Positions 44,084 to 53,924 of a stretch of 64,000 bases of DNA are shown here, one piece after another (positions within the stretch are counted from its first letter, which is position 1; the number at the start of each line of letters is the position of its first letter). Where the stretch lies: positions 1 to 64,000 of the forward strand of contig JAGIAH010000015.1 of NCBI GenBank assembly GCA_017744915.1. The letters are read 5' to 3'. The position numbers and the translations under genes were made by a program. The notes beneath the pieces are model-generated. The model was given only the letters and a program-made list of their open reading frames with translations. It made no database searches and was not told the origin of the DNA. Origin of the DNA: Agrobacterium tumefaciens (GTDB lineage: Bacteria; Pseudomonadota; Alphaproteobacteria; Rhizobiales; Rhizobiaceae).

Positions 44084-45981
44084 TCACGCGCCGCACTACG
44101 CTTGCTTTGCTTGCCTCCGTTTTTCTGCCGGCCTATGCGCGCGCTGCCTATGTCGATCCCGCTTATTTCAAGGAAAAGCGGGAGAAGGGCGAATTGCCGG
44201 ACGTGGCGGAACGTCTGCCGAAAAATCCACGCGTCATCGACATGAAAGCGCTTGGCCGCGAGCCAGGAAAACATGGTGGCTCCGTGCGCATGCTCATAGG
44301 CGGCCAGCGTGACATCCGGCTCATGCCGATCAGCAACTATGCCCGCCTGGTCGGTTATGACGAAAAATTCGAGCTTCATCCGGACATTCTCGAAAGCTAC
44401 GATGTTCAGGAAGAGCGCATCTTCACCTTCAGGCTGCGCGAAGGCCACAAATGGTCCGACGGCAGCGATTTCACCGCAGAGGATTTCCGCTATTTCTGGG
44501 AGGACGTCGCCCTCAACCGGGAAATCCACAAGGGTGGTCCGCCGATCGAACTTCTGGTCAACAGCAAGCCACCGCTGATCGAGGTCATCGACCCACTGAC
44601 CGTCCGTTACACCTGGGATGGTCCGAACCCCGATTTTCTGGCGAAGCTCGCCGCCGCTTCGCCGGCGCGGCTGTTTTTGCCCGCCGCCTACATGAAACAG
44701 TTCCACGTCAAATATCAGACGGCGGAAAAGCTCGCCAAGCTCATCAAGAAAAACAAGACGGATGACTGGAGCGGTCTGCATATCAAGATGTCGCGGCAGG
44801 TGCGCCCTGAAAACCCTGATCTGCCGACGCTCGATGCCTGGCGTAACACCACCGCGCCGCCGGCCGAACAATTCGTCTTCGAGCGCAATCCCTATTATCA
44901 CCGTGTCGACGAAAACGGCCTGCAGCTGCCCTATCTCGACCGGTTCCTGCTCAACGTCACCTCTTCCGATATCATCTCGGCCAAGACGGCATCGGGCGAT
45001 AGCGACCTGCAATATTTCGGCCTCGACTTCGCTGATTACACCTTCCTGAAGGATGCCGAAAAGCGTTTCCCGCTGAAGGTTAATCTCTACAAGCGCTCCC
45101 AAGGCTCGCGCATCGCGCTTTTGCCCAATCTCAATTGCGCCGATCCGGTCTGGCGCAGCGCTTTCCAGGACGTGCGCGTGCGCCGTGCCCTGTCGCTCGC
45201 GATCAACCGGCATGAAATCAACATGGTCTGCTTTTACGGGCTGGCAAAGGAGAGCGCCGATACCGTCCTGCCGGAAAGCCCGCTTTATCGGCAGGAATTC
45301 GCCGAAGCATGGAGCGCTTTCGATCGTGCGACGGCCAACCGGCTGCTTGATGAAGCCGGTCTCGACAAGCGCGACAATGCCGGCCTTCGGCTCCTGCCGG
45401 ATGGGCGACCGGCCTATATCATCGTCGAGACGACAGGCGAAAGCACGCTCGAAACCGACGTCATGGAACTGGTGACGGATCATTGGCGGCATATCGGCAT
45501 TGCCGTTTCCGTGCGCCCCACCCAGCGCGATGTCTTCCGCAAGCGCGCCATGGGCGGCGAGGTGCTGATGTCGGTATGGATGGGCATGGACAATGGCGTG
45601 CCCACCCCTGACATGCTGCCTTCCGGTCTCGCCCCCACCGGCGACGATCAGCTGCAATGGCCGGTCTGGGGCATTCATTATCTGTCCGGCGGGCGCGAGG
45701 GCAAGGAGCCTGACCTGCCGGAGGCGGCGCATCTTCTCGATCTCCTGAAAAAATGGCGCAGAAGCGTCACCGAGGAAGAACGCGAGGCGATCTGGCTGGA
45801 AATGCTCGGTATTTATACGCAGCAGGTGTTTTCCATTGGCATCGTGAACGGCGCGCTGCAACCCGTTGTCCATGTCAAACACATGCGAAACGTGCCGGAA
45901 AAGGCGCTTTTCGGTTACGAACCCACATCCTATCTCGGCGTCTACCTGCCGGATGCCTTCTGGTACGACGGAGACGCCTGA
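44080..45981 (+). CDS. ABC importer substrate-binding protein (family 5)
   Basis: 633 aa, periplasmic. It starts with TTG 44080, overlapping the ATPase stop, and has a twin-Arg-like signal ([15 protein letters not shown], cleavage near ARAA). The body matches the oligopeptide/nickel-binding SBP_bac_5 family (LREGHKWSDGSDFTAEDFRY, and DVRVRRALSLAINRHEI near the middle). Large SBPs of this type bind peptides or, in rhizobia, opines and sugar conjugates. The ligand is unknown. Confidence 0.88.
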   Translation: MITRRTTLALLASVFLPAYARAAYVDPAYFKEKREKGELPDVAERLPKNPRVIDMKALGREPGKHGGSVRMLIGGQRDIRLMPISNYARLVGYDEKFELHPDILESYDVQEERIFTFRLREGHKWSDGSDFTAEDFRYFWEDVALNREIHKGGPPIELLVNSKPPLIEVIDPLTVRYTWDGPNPDFLAKLAAASPARLFLPAAYMKQFHVKYQTAEKLAKLIKKNKTDDWSGLHIKMSRQVRPENPDLPTLDAWRNTTAPPAEQFVFERNPYYHRVDENGLQLPYLDRFLLNVTSSDIISAKTASGDSDLQYFGLDFADYTFLKDAEKRFPLKVNLYKRSQGSRIALLPNLNCADPVWRSAFQDVRVRRALSLAINRHEINMVCFYGLAKESADTVLPESPLYRQEFAEAWSAFDRATANRLLDEAGLDKRDNAGLRLLPDGRPAYIIVETTGESTLETDVMELVTDHWRHIGIAVSVRPTQRDVFRKRAMGGEVLMSVWMGMDNGVPTPDMLPSGLAPTGDDQLQWPVWGIHYLSGGREGKEPDLPEAAHLLDLLKKWRRSVTEEEREAIWLEMLGIYTQQVFSIGIVNGALQPVVHVKHMRNVPEKALFGYEPTSYLGVYLPDAFWYDGDA

Positions 45982-45982
45982 G

Positions 45983-46981
45983 ATGCTGCGGTATATTTTA
46001 AAGCGCATCCTCGTCATGATCCCCACGCTGATCCTGATCTCGATGCTGGTCTTCACCATCATCGAACTGCCGCCGGGCGATTATTTCGAAAGTTATGTCG
46101 CCGAACTGCGTGCCATGGGCGAGACGGCAAACCTTGCCGAAATCGAGGAACTGCGCGTCCGCTACGGTTTCGACCAGCCGGCACCGATCCGCTATTTCCG
46201 CTGGGTGACCGGCATGCTGGTTGGCGATTTCGGTTATTCCTTCGAATATCAGCTGCCGGTCAGCGATGTGGTGGGAGACCGACTCTGGCTGACGGTTCTG
46301 GTTTCCTTCGTTACCATCATCGTCACCTGGATCCTTGCCTTTCCGATCGGCATCTATTCCGCCACGCATAAATACAGCTGGGGTGATTACGGGCTAACCT
46401 TCCTCGGCCTGCTCGGCATCGCCATTCCCAACTTCATGCTGGCGCTGATCCTGATGTATTTCGCCAATATCTGGTTCGGCATCTCCATCGGCCATCTGAT
46501 GGACCGGGAATATCTGAACCAGGCGATGAGCTGGGCGAAGTTCAAGTCGATCCTCGAACATATCTGGATCCCCGTCCTCATCATCGGAACGGCGGGCACG
46601 GCCGGCATGATCCGCCGCCTGCGCGCCAATCTGCTGGACGAGCTGCAGAAACAATATGTCGTCACCGCCCGCGCCAAGGGGCTGCACCCCTTCAAGGTGC
46701 TCACCAAATATCCGCTGCGCATGGCGCTGAATTTCTTCATCTCGGATATCGGCTCGATCCTGCCCGCCATTATCTCAGGCGCGGAAATCACCGCCGTCGT
46801 CCTGTCGCTCGAAACCACCGGCCCGATGCTCATCCGGGCTTTGCAAAGCCAGGATATGTATCTGGCCGGCTCGTTCCTGATGTTCCTGGCTTTCCTGACG
46901 GTGATCGGCGTTCTGGTGTCGGATATCGCCCTTGCCATACTCGACCCGCGAATCCGCTTCGGAGGTGGTAACGTCAAATGA
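45983..46981 (+). CDS. ABC importer permease (DppB-type)
   Basis: 332 aa, six predicted membrane helices, starting MLRYILKRILVMIPTLILIS, the usual DppB/OppB N-terminus. The EAA-like loop is QYVVTARAKGLHPFKVLTKY. Start ATG 45983 comes right after the SBP stop. It overlaps the next permease gene by four bases. Confidence 0.9.
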   Translation: MLRYILKRILVMIPTLILISMLVFTIIELPPGDYFESYVAELRAMGETANLAEIEELRVRYGFDQPAPIRYFRWVTGMLVGDFGYSFEYQLPVSDVVGDRLWLTVLVSFVTIIVTWILAFPIGIYSATHKYSWGDYGLTFLGLLGIAIPNFMLALILMYFANIWFGISIGHLMDREYLNQAMSWAKFKSILEHIWIPVLIIGTAGTAGMIRRLRANLLDELQKQYVVTARAKGLHPFKVLTKYPLRMALNFFISDIGSILPAIISGAEITAVVLSLETTGPMLIRALQSQDMYLAGSFLMFLAFLTVIGVLVSDIALAILDPRIRFGGGNVK

Positions 46982-48153
46982 CTTCATCCATTCCGAACCC
47001 CGGCGAAGCCCTGCCGCACTATGTCTCAACCGCGCCCTTCGATCCGTCCCTGATCGAACCCAACACATCGGGAATGGCGGCCTTCAGCAAGGCCTCGCAG
47101 CTGCGCCTCATGTGGTGGCAGTTCCGCCAGCACAAGGTCGCGGTGTGGTCCGGCGCTTTTCTGGTCGTGCTTTATCTCTCGATCCTGATCAGCGAGTTCC
47201 TCGCGCCCTATAATCTCCATACCCGCAATATCGAGCATATCTACGCGCCGCCGCAGGCCATTCATCTCTTCAACGACGGAAAATTTGTCGGCCCCTTCGT
47301 TTATGGCCGGGAAATGACGCTCGACATGGATAATCTGCGGCGCGTCTACCGGGATGTGCCGACGGATATTCAGCCGCTGCGTTTCTTCTGCAAGGGCGAT
47401 ACCTATCGCTTCTGGGGCCTGTTCGAGGGCAGAACCCATCTCGTTTGCCCGGCAGAGGGCGGTGAATTCTTCCTGCTCGGCACCGATCGTCTCGGCCGTG
47501 ATGTGCTGTCCCGCATCATTTACGGCGCCCGTATTTCGCTGACCATCGGCCTTCTTGGCGTCGCCATGAGCTTCGTTCTCGGCATTGTGATCGGCGGTCT
47601 GGCGGGTTATCGCGGTGGCACCTTCGACCTGATTGTCCAGCGCATCATCGAGGTGCTGCAATCCATCCCCAGCATTCCGCTGTGGCTGGCGCTGGCGGCA
47701 ATCATGCCGGTGACCTGGAGCCCGATCCTCGTCTATCTCGGCATCACCATCATTCTCGGCATGCTGGACTGGACGGGGCTGGCGCGCGCCGTGCGCTCCA
47801 AACTTCTGGCGCTTCGTGAGGAAGACTATGTTTTGTCTGCGCAATTGATGGGTGCCGGCACGCCACGCATCATCGGCAGACACCTCATTCCCGGCTTCAT
47901 GTCGCACCTCATCGCTTCGGCCACCCTGACGATACCGGGCATGATTCTCGGCGAGACAGCGTTGAGCTTCCTCGGCCTCGGTCTCAGGCCACCGATCACA
48001 AGTTGGGGAATTCTGCTCACGGAGGCGCGCAGCGTCAGCGTCATTGCGCTATATCCGTGGCTCCTCATCCCGACGATCCCGGTCGTTCTCGTCATTCTGG
48101 CCTTTAATTTCTTCGGTGACGGACTACGTGATGCAGCGGACCCGTTCAAATAA
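46978..48153 (+). CDS. ABC importer permease (DppC-type)
   Basis: 391 aa, inner-membrane partner of the preceding permease. A cytoplasmic N-terminus, one helix (VWSGAFLVVLYLSILISEFL), a periplasmic loop of about 100 residues and then five helices follow the DppC/YejE plan, with FLLGTDRLGRDVLSRIIYGA and the EAA loop EDYVLSAQLMGAGTPRIIGR. The long loop is typical of YejE. It ends the ABC operon. Confidence 0.9.
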   Translation: MTSSIPNPGEALPHYVSTAPFDPSLIEPNTSGMAAFSKASQLRLMWWQFRQHKVAVWSGAFLVVLYLSILISEFLAPYNLHTRNIEHIYAPPQAIHLFNDGKFVGPFVYGREMTLDMDNLRRVYRDVPTDIQPLRFFCKGDTYRFWGLFEGRTHLVCPAEGGEFFLLGTDRLGRDVLSRIIYGARISLTIGLLGVAMSFVLGIVIGGLAGYRGGTFDLIVQRIIEVLQSIPSIPLWLALAAIMPVTWSPILVYLGITIILGMLDWTGLARAVRSKLLALREEDYVLSAQLMGAGTPRIIGRHLIPGFMSHLIASATLTIPGMILGETALSFLGLGLRPPITSWGILLTEARSVSVIALYPWLLIPTIPVVLVILAFNFFGDGLRDAADPFK

Positions 48154-48225
48154 AATGGAATATGCCTTGATATACTGCCCTTCCGACGCCGCCTTCATCG
48201 TGAAAGGCAACAAGAGGTGTGGCCC

Positions 48226-49434
48226 ATGAGTTCCCGTTTGAACGACGCGCGCATCCTCATGTACAGTCATGATTCCTTCGGCCTCGGCCATCTGCGGCGG
48301 TGTCGCACCATCGCGCATGCCCTGGTGGAGGATTATCGCGGCCTCAACGTCCTCATCATTTCCGGCGCGACCATTGCCGGCGCTTTCGATTATCGCGCCC
48401 GCGTCGATTTCGTGAAAATCCCGAGCGTCATCAAGCTGCGCAACGGCGAATACACTTCGATGGACAGACATATCGATCTTCAGGAAACGCTGAAGATGCG
48501 CCGCTCCATCATCTACCACACTGCCGAAAGCTTCCAGCCGGACATCTTCATCGTCGACAAGGAGCCCATGGGCCTGCGCGGCGAGGTGGAAGAAACGCTC
48601 GCCTATCTCAAGGGACAGGGCACCAAGCTCGTCATCGGCCTGCGCGACGTCATGGACGCACCGCAGCTGCTTGAGGCCGAGTGGAAGCGCAACAACGTCA
48701 TGACCAAGATCGGCCAGTTCTATGACCATGTCTGGGTCTATGGTCCGCCGGATTTCCACGACCCGCTGACCGGGCTCAATGTTCCGCAGACCGTGCGCGA
48801 CAAGATGGATTTCGTCGGCTTTCTGCAACGATCAAAGACGCAGGCCGAAACCGTGTCGCACCGACCGGAAGGCGATTATCTCCTCGTCACCACCGGCGGT
48901 GGCGGCGATGGCAGCGAATTGATCGATGACGTCATCAACGCCTATCGCCATGACTGCGAACTGACGCATAAGGCGCTCGTCGTGCTCGGCCCCTATATGC
49001 CGGCGGATCAGCGCCAGCGCTTCATGAACAGCGTTGTCGATATTCCGCATATAGAGATCATCGAATTCGACAATCGCATGGAAGACCTCGTCGCCGGTGC
49101 GCAGGCCGTTGTCTCCATGGGCGGCTACAACACCGTCTGCGAGATATTGTCCTTCGACAAGCCGGCCCTCGTCGTGCCGCGCACAGTGCCACGGGAGGAG
49201 CAGCTCATCCGCGCCAGCCGGGCATCCGAGCTTGGCCTTTTCGACATGCTTCTGCCGGAAGACGCGGAGAACCCCGCCAAGATGGCAGCGGCTCTCAAAG
49301 CCCTGCCGAACCGCGCGCCACCTTCCGTCAATTCGCAGAATCTGAAGCTCGACGGCCTGGAAAACATATCGCGCCGGATCGCCGAATGGCTGCCGCCCGA
49401 GAGCGAAAAGGCGCCTATCACGCTCACCGCGTGA
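48226..49434 (+). CDS. MurG-like glycosyltransferase (COG4671 type), copy 1
   Basis: 402 aa, GT-B fold. The N-terminus MYSHDSFGLGHLRRCRTIAH has the Gly-rich G-x-G-H loop of MurG-like enzymes, and the C-terminal VSMGGYNTVCEILSFDKPAL is the donor-binding motif. ATG 48226 with AAGAGG at eight bases is chosen over GTG 48217. It is the first of three glycosyltransferase genes and is paralogous to the third (50722). No experimentally known role comes to mind. Confidence 0.82.
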   Translation: MSSRLNDARILMYSHDSFGLGHLRRCRTIAHALVEDYRGLNVLIISGATIAGAFDYRARVDFVKIPSVIKLRNGEYTSMDRHIDLQETLKMRRSIIYHTAESFQPDIFIVDKEPMGLRGEVEETLAYLKGQGTKLVIGLRDVMDAPQLLEAEWKRNNVMTKIGQFYDHVWVYGPPDFHDPLTGLNVPQTVRDKMDFVGFLQRSKTQAETVSHRPEGDYLLVTTGGGGDGSELIDDVINAYRHDCELTHKALVVLGPYMPADQRQRFMNSVVDIPHIEIIEFDNRMEDLVAGAQAVVSMGGYNTVCEILSFDKPALVVPRTVPREEQLIRASRASELGLFDMLLPEDAENPAKMAAALKALPNRAPPSVNSQNLKLDGLENISRRIAEWLPPESEKAPITLTA

Positions 49435-49477
49435 GCGGTTCCCCGACCACCACCGCTTCAAAAGAGACACGCGCAAC

Positions 49478-50725
49478 GTGACCGACACAAGAAAAATCGT
49501 GGTGCTCCTCAAGGGCTATCCGCGCCTGTCCGAGACTTTCATCGCCCAGGAGCTTCTGGGGCTCGAAAAGGCCGGGCTGAAACTCGAACTCATGTCCATG
49601 CGCCGTCCGACGGATAAGAAGCGCCACCCCGTTCATGACGAGATCCGTGCGCCCGTCACATATCTGCCGGAATATCTGCATGAAGAGCCGCTGCGGGTTC
49701 TGAAGGCGCTATGGGCCTGCCGCAGGAAGCCGGGCTTCGGAAGCGCGCTTCGCCGGTTTTTCAGCGATCTGCCGCATGATCTCAGCCGCAACCGTTTCCG
49801 CCGTTTCGGGCAGGCCGCGGTGCTGGCCCACGAATGGCCTGTGGATGCTGAATGGCTGCATGTTCATTTCATCCACACGCCCGCCTCCGTCGCTGCCTAT
49901 ACCCATCTCATAACAGGCACCCCGTGGACGATTTCCGCCCATGCCAAGGACATCTGGACCTCCAGCGACCGCGACCTCGCGGCCAAGCTGCAAAGCGCCC
50001 GCTGGGCCGTGACCTGCACCGCCGGCGGCTTTCAGCACCTGCAGGCTCTTTCCGGGACAATGCGGAATGTGCATCTGAGCTATCACGGGCTCGACCTTAC
50101 CCGTTTCCCGCATTTTGATGGACCGCGCCCCGCAAGGGACGGATCGAACGCTGATGATCCGGTCAAAATCTTGAGTGTCGGCCGCGCGGTCAAGAAAAAG
50201 GGCATCGATATTCTGCTGCGGGCACTCGCTTCGCTTCCCCGCACCATCCATTGGCGCTTCACCCATATCGGCGGTGGCGACGAACTCTCCGTGCTGAAGA
50301 AACTCGCCGACGAACTCGGTATTGCCGACAGGATCGTCTGGACCGGCGCCATGGACCAGAAACAGGTACTGGAGAACTACCGCGAGGCGGATCTCTTCGC
50401 GCTTGCCTGCCGCATCACCAGCGATGGCGACCGCGACGGTCTTCCCAATGTGCTGGTCGAGGCCGCGAGCCAGGCACTGACCTGCATTTCCACCAATATT
50501 TCCGGTATTCCGGAATTCTTCGTCAATGGCGAAAACGGCCTGCTGACGGAGCCGGAAAATCCGGCGGCCTTCGCAGAAGCGCTGCGCACCGCGATCACCG
50601 ATCCGCAATTGCGCCAGCGTCTGGGCGCTGCCGCCGAAAACCGTGTACGAACGGCTTTCGACCATCGTACCAGCATCGCCGAATTGAAGGCTCTGTTTAA
50701 GACCGAGTGGGAAAAGACACCATGA
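49478..50725 (+). CDS. GT4-family glycosyltransferase (WcaL-like)
   Basis: 415 aa. LLKGYPRLSETFIAQELLGL is the N-terminal signature of WcaL/ExoL-type exopolysaccharide glycosyltransferases; HVHFIHTPASVAAY and the C-terminal SDGDRDGLPNVLVEAASQAL (EX7E-like donor site) follow. Start GTG 49478. It lies between two MurG-like paralogues and overlaps the second by four bases, so the three proteins probably build one glycan or glycolipid. Confidence 0.85.
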   Translation: MTDTRKIVVLLKGYPRLSETFIAQELLGLEKAGLKLELMSMRRPTDKKRHPVHDEIRAPVTYLPEYLHEEPLRVLKALWACRRKPGFGSALRRFFSDLPHDLSRNRFRRFGQAAVLAHEWPVDAEWLHVHFIHTPASVAAYTHLITGTPWTISAHAKDIWTSSDRDLAAKLQSARWAVTCTAGGFQHLQALSGTMRNVHLSYHGLDLTRFPHFDGPRPARDGSNADDPVKILSVGRAVKKKGIDILLRALASLPRTIHWRFTHIGGGDELSVLKKLADELGIADRIVWTGAMDQKQVLENYREADLFALACRITSDGDRDGLPNVLVEAASQALTCISTNISGIPEFFVNGENGLLTEPENPAAFAEALRTAITDPQLRQRLGAAAENRVRTAFDHRTSIAELKALFKTEWEKTP

Positions 50726-51873
50726 CCGAAATGGAAAAGCGCCCTTCCGTTTTCTTCTACGTGCAGCATCTTCTCGGCATCGGCCATATCGCCCGCGCCA
50801 GCCGCATTGCCAATGCCTTGCAGGCGAATGGTTTCGACGTCGTTCTGGTCACGGGCGGCACCCCGGTTCCGGGTTTTCCGGGCGAGGGCATCCGCCATGT
50901 CGAATTGCCGCCGATCGCTGTCAGCGATGGCAATTTTTCGGGCCTTGTCGACAGTTCCGGCAAGCCGGTGGACGAGATATTCAGGAAACTCAGAACCGAC
51001 ATGCTGATCGGCGCCTATCACGGCGCAAAGCCTGATATCGTCATCATCGAGGCTTTTCCCTTCGGTCGCAGACAGGTGCGTTTCGAATTGCTGCCGCTGC
51101 TGGACGAGATCGAAGACAGCGAACCGCGCCCACTCGTCATGACATCGCTGCGGGATATCCTGCAGGAAAAGACCAAGCCCGGTCGCGACGAAGAGACGGT
51201 CTCTCTGGTGAAGAAACATTTCGACGCGGTGCTCGTGCATGGCGACCCGGGTTTCGCCCGACTGGAAGATACTTTCCCTCTGGCAAACGAAATCAGCCAG
51301 CGCGTTGTCTATACCGGGCTCGTCGCCCCGCCGCCACCGCCGGAGCCGGCGGAAAAATTCGATATCGTCGTTTCCGCAGGTGGCGGCGCCGTCGGTGCAG
51401 CGCTCATCCGGGCGGCTCTTGAGGCAGCCCCGCTGCTGGATGGCATCAAAAGCTGGTGCCTCGTCACCGGTCCCAACATGCCGCGGGTGGATTTCGACGA
51501 GATCTCCGCTGAAGCGCCGGACAATGTCTCTGTCTTCCGCTTCCGCAAGGATTTCGCCAGCCTGCTTGCCGGCGCGCGGCTTTCGGTCTCACAGGCCGGC
51601 TACAACACCGTCTGCGATATTCTTCAGGCCAAATGCCGCTCGCTTCTGATTCCCTTCGCGGCCGGTGGAGAAACCGAGCAGAGCACCCGCGCCGAGCGAC
51701 TGGCACGGCTGGGCTTGGCACAGGTGCTGGCGGAAGAACACATCTCCGCGCAGTCCATGGCCGAGGCCATCAAGGCGACGCTGGCGCTGCCGGAACCGGG
51801 CAAGATCCACCTCGATCTCGATGGCGCGGCCGGCACTGCTAGAGCACTGCGCCGCCTTTATGATGAGCGGTGA
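50722..51873 (+). CDS. MurG-like glycosyltransferase (COG4671 type), copy 2
   Basis: 383 aa, paralogue of the gene at 48226 with the same plan: YVQHLLGIGHIARASRIANA at the N-terminus and VSQAGYNTVCDILQAKCRSL at the donor site. The middle contains a Pro-rich linker (VAPPPPPEPAE). Start ATG 50722 with GGGAAAAG ahead overlaps the previous stop. Its last 35 bases overlap convergent cutC. Confidence 0.82.
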   Translation: MTEMEKRPSVFFYVQHLLGIGHIARASRIANALQANGFDVVLVTGGTPVPGFPGEGIRHVELPPIAVSDGNFSGLVDSSGKPVDEIFRKLRTDMLIGAYHGAKPDIVIIEAFPFGRRQVRFELLPLLDEIEDSEPRPLVMTSLRDILQEKTKPGRDEETVSLVKKHFDAVLVHGDPGFARLEDTFPLANEISQRVVYTGLVAPPPPPEPAEKFDIVVSAGGGAVGAALIRAALEAAPLLDGIKSWCLVTGPNMPRVDFDEISAEAPDNVSVFRFRKDFASLLAGARLSVSQAGYNTVCDILQAKCRSLLIPFAAGGETEQSTRAERLARLGLAQVLAEEHISAQSMAEAIKATLALPEPGKIHLDLDGAAGTARALRRLYDER

Positions 51874-52579
51874 GGATCGTCTTTAATTCGCGCACGGCGG
51901 CCTCATCCGTCGCCTTGCGCCCCGCGCCGGTGAAACCGAGCTTCGCCACACTGCTTTCCGGATCATAAGATGGAACGGCGGAACAGGACGCGTGGATTTC
52001 AACGATCGGAAAGCTATCCAGCAAAGCCTGAACGCTTTGCGGACGCACACCCGCTCCAGGCATGATGACGATCCGGCCTTTTGCAATCTCCGACAGGTGT
52101 GCGAGCGTCTCGACGCCCTCGAGTGCCGATCGCGCGCCGCCAGAGGTGAGAATGCGGGGGAAACCAAGCGAAATGGCGGCCTCCAAGGCCTCTTCCATAT
52201 CCGGTACGACATCAAACGCCCGGTGCAGTGTCGCATCCATTCCATCGGCGTGACGGCGCAAATCTTCGAGCAAGGCCATATCAAGCGCGCCATCGCCACG
52301 CGATGCGCCGAGTACAACGCCGGAGAGCCCTGCCGCGCGCGCCGCATCGATATCGCGTTTCATCACATCTGCCTCGTCGCGCGTGAACACGAAATCCCCG
52401 GCGCGCGGCCTGATCATGACGCTCACCGGCAATCCATAGGTCGCCGCCCGCTGCATGAACCCCGCCGATGGCGTCACGCCGCCGCCGGACAACGCGGCAC
52501 AAAGCTCGATCCGGTCGGCCCCGCCCCTGACCGCCGCTTCCAGACCGGCCACATCGTCCACGCAAATCTCGAGAATCAT
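51839..52579 (-). CDS. cutC: CutC family protein
   Basis: 246 aa TIM-barrel protein of the CutC family, first linked to copper homeostasis in E. coli, though that role has been questioned. Family blocks: ICVDDVAGLEAAVRGGADRI at the N-terminus, LCAALSGGGVTPS, MIRPRAGDFVFT, LHRAFDVVPD and RILTSGGARSALEG. No signal peptide. Upstream is the SetA-like transporter with a 77-base gap. Confidence 0.92.
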   Translation of the reverse strand: MILEICVDDVAGLEAAVRGGADRIELCAALSGGGVTPSAGFMQRAATYGLPVSVMIRPRAGDFVFTRDEADVMKRDIDAARAAGLSGVVLGASRGDGALDMALLEDLRRHADGMDATLHRAFDVVPDMEEALEAAISLGFPRILTSGGARSALEGVETLAHLSEIAKGRIVIMPGAGVRPQSVQALLDSFPIVEIHASCSAVPSYDPESSVAKLGFTGAGRKATDEAAVRELKTILTAHHKGGAVL

Positions 52580-52656
52580 TCTAACCTCTTTTATCTGGCT
52601 GTGGTCCGTTCACGCGCCGGATCATCCGAAAACCGCCTACACTTTTGGCCGACGCT

Positions 52657-53862
52657 CTACCTGCGGCGACCCGTCCCATCAAGCGCGTAGAGCATATAAA
52701 CCCCGCCAAGACCCACGATCGCTCCCAATATGGAGGTTCCGGAATAGCTGGAAACCAGGGTTCCAACGGCAAAAATCAGTGCACCGAGACCGGCGCCAAG
52801 GAAGATATTGACCGCGATCAGCGAGCTTCCGAGCCCCGGCCGGTCGGCGATCAACTCCTGCAGATAGGTGATGGGAATGCTGATGATGGCGGCGGCACCG
52901 AGAGCGCTGATAACGGTCTGCGCATAGATGTGCCAGGGCGCGGAAGCGAGCCCCTGCAGGATGAGATAGATGGCGTAAAGCACCGCGCCCGCCGCCAGCG
53001 TCAGCGTTTGTGGCACCTTCTTTTCAATCCAGCCCCACAGGAGAATGAAGACGATTTCCAGCGCGGCGACGATACCCGCGACGATACCGATATCCGCGAC
53101 CGTACCCTTTGCCTGCCCGGTTATGATGAGCGAGCGGATGGAATCATTCAGATGCAGCATGGAGCAGATCAGCGCGATGGCGATGATCCGCAAAAGCACC
53201 CGCCGCGATCCGATTTCCGCAAGGGAAGCCATGAGGCCGAAGCGCGCTTCATTATTGACAACCGCCGGCGTGGCGGCGCGTGGCAGGCAGAAAGCGACCA
53301 GCAGGAAACAGATGAGCGCGCAGATGCCCGAAAACAGGAACGCCAGGAGCATATTGCCGGAATTCACCAGAAAAATGCCGACAATGCCGGGCACCAGCAC
53401 CCAGGACAGGGAAATGGTGGCCCGCATGATCGAATTCACGGCGATCATGTCGCCCGTCGAAAGATTGCGGGCATCGGCGCGCACATGCGCGAAGATCAGC
53501 GAGTTCATCGCCCCGAAAATCGGCAGCAGAATAAGCTTGGCACTGACGAAAGCCGTGGCGTTGCCGACCAGATAAACCAGCAGATAGCCGCTGACGCCGA
53601 AGAGCGCGATGAGCAGCATCGGCTTGCGATATTCGCCCAGCCTGTCGGCGACGATACCCATCAAGACGCTGGCGCTGACATTGATGACGGCGGCAAACAG
53701 CATCAGCAGCGAATAGACGCTGTTGCTCAGCCCGATTTCACGAATGCCGATGACCGCCTGATAGGGCGCGGTCGCCGCATTCGAAAAGCCGAAAAACAGG
53801 ATGGCGAGCGCCCCGATGCGGATCGACGGATTGTTGATGACGATGGAAAGAGCCGACGGCAT
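52657..53862 (-). CDS. MFS exporter, SetA-like sugar efflux family
   Basis: 401 aa with about twelve membrane helices. The pattern LFFGFSNAATAPYQAVIG in helix 1 and GIVADRLGEYRKPMLLIAL between helices 2 and 3 is that of major facilitator exporters related to SetA, which export sugars. Start ATG 53862 (MPSALSIVINNPSIRI) is preferred to 53889. It follows M81 and GH20 on the same strand, which suggests it handles a sugar or glycoside. Confidence 0.78.
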   Translation of the reverse strand: MPSALSIVINNPSIRIGALAILFFGFSNAATAPYQAVIGIREIGLSNSVYSLLMLFAAVINVSASVLMGIVADRLGEYRKPMLLIALFGVSGYLLVYLVGNATAFVSAKLILLPIFGAMNSLIFAHVRADARNLSTGDMIAVNSIMRATISLSWVLVPGIVGIFLVNSGNMLLAFLFSGICALICFLLVAFCLPRAATPAVVNNEARFGLMASLAEIGSRRVLLRIIAIALICSMLHLNDSIRSLIITGQAKGTVADIGIVAGIVAALEIVFILLWGWIEKKVPQTLTLAAGAVLYAIYLILQGLASAPWHIYAQTVISALGAAAIISIPITYLQELIADRPGLGSSLIAVNIFLGAGLGALIFAVGTLVSSYSGTSILGAIVGLGGVYMLYALDGTGRRR

Positions 53863-53924
53863 GGATATTCGCCTGAGATGATCCGGCAACGCCGGATCGC
53901 TGGGGTAAAGCTACCGAACCGCTG

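Noticed and set aside
43870..46062. 730-codon open frame on the minus strand
   Set aside because: Antisense to the ABC ATPase, SBP and permease genes, all well supported.
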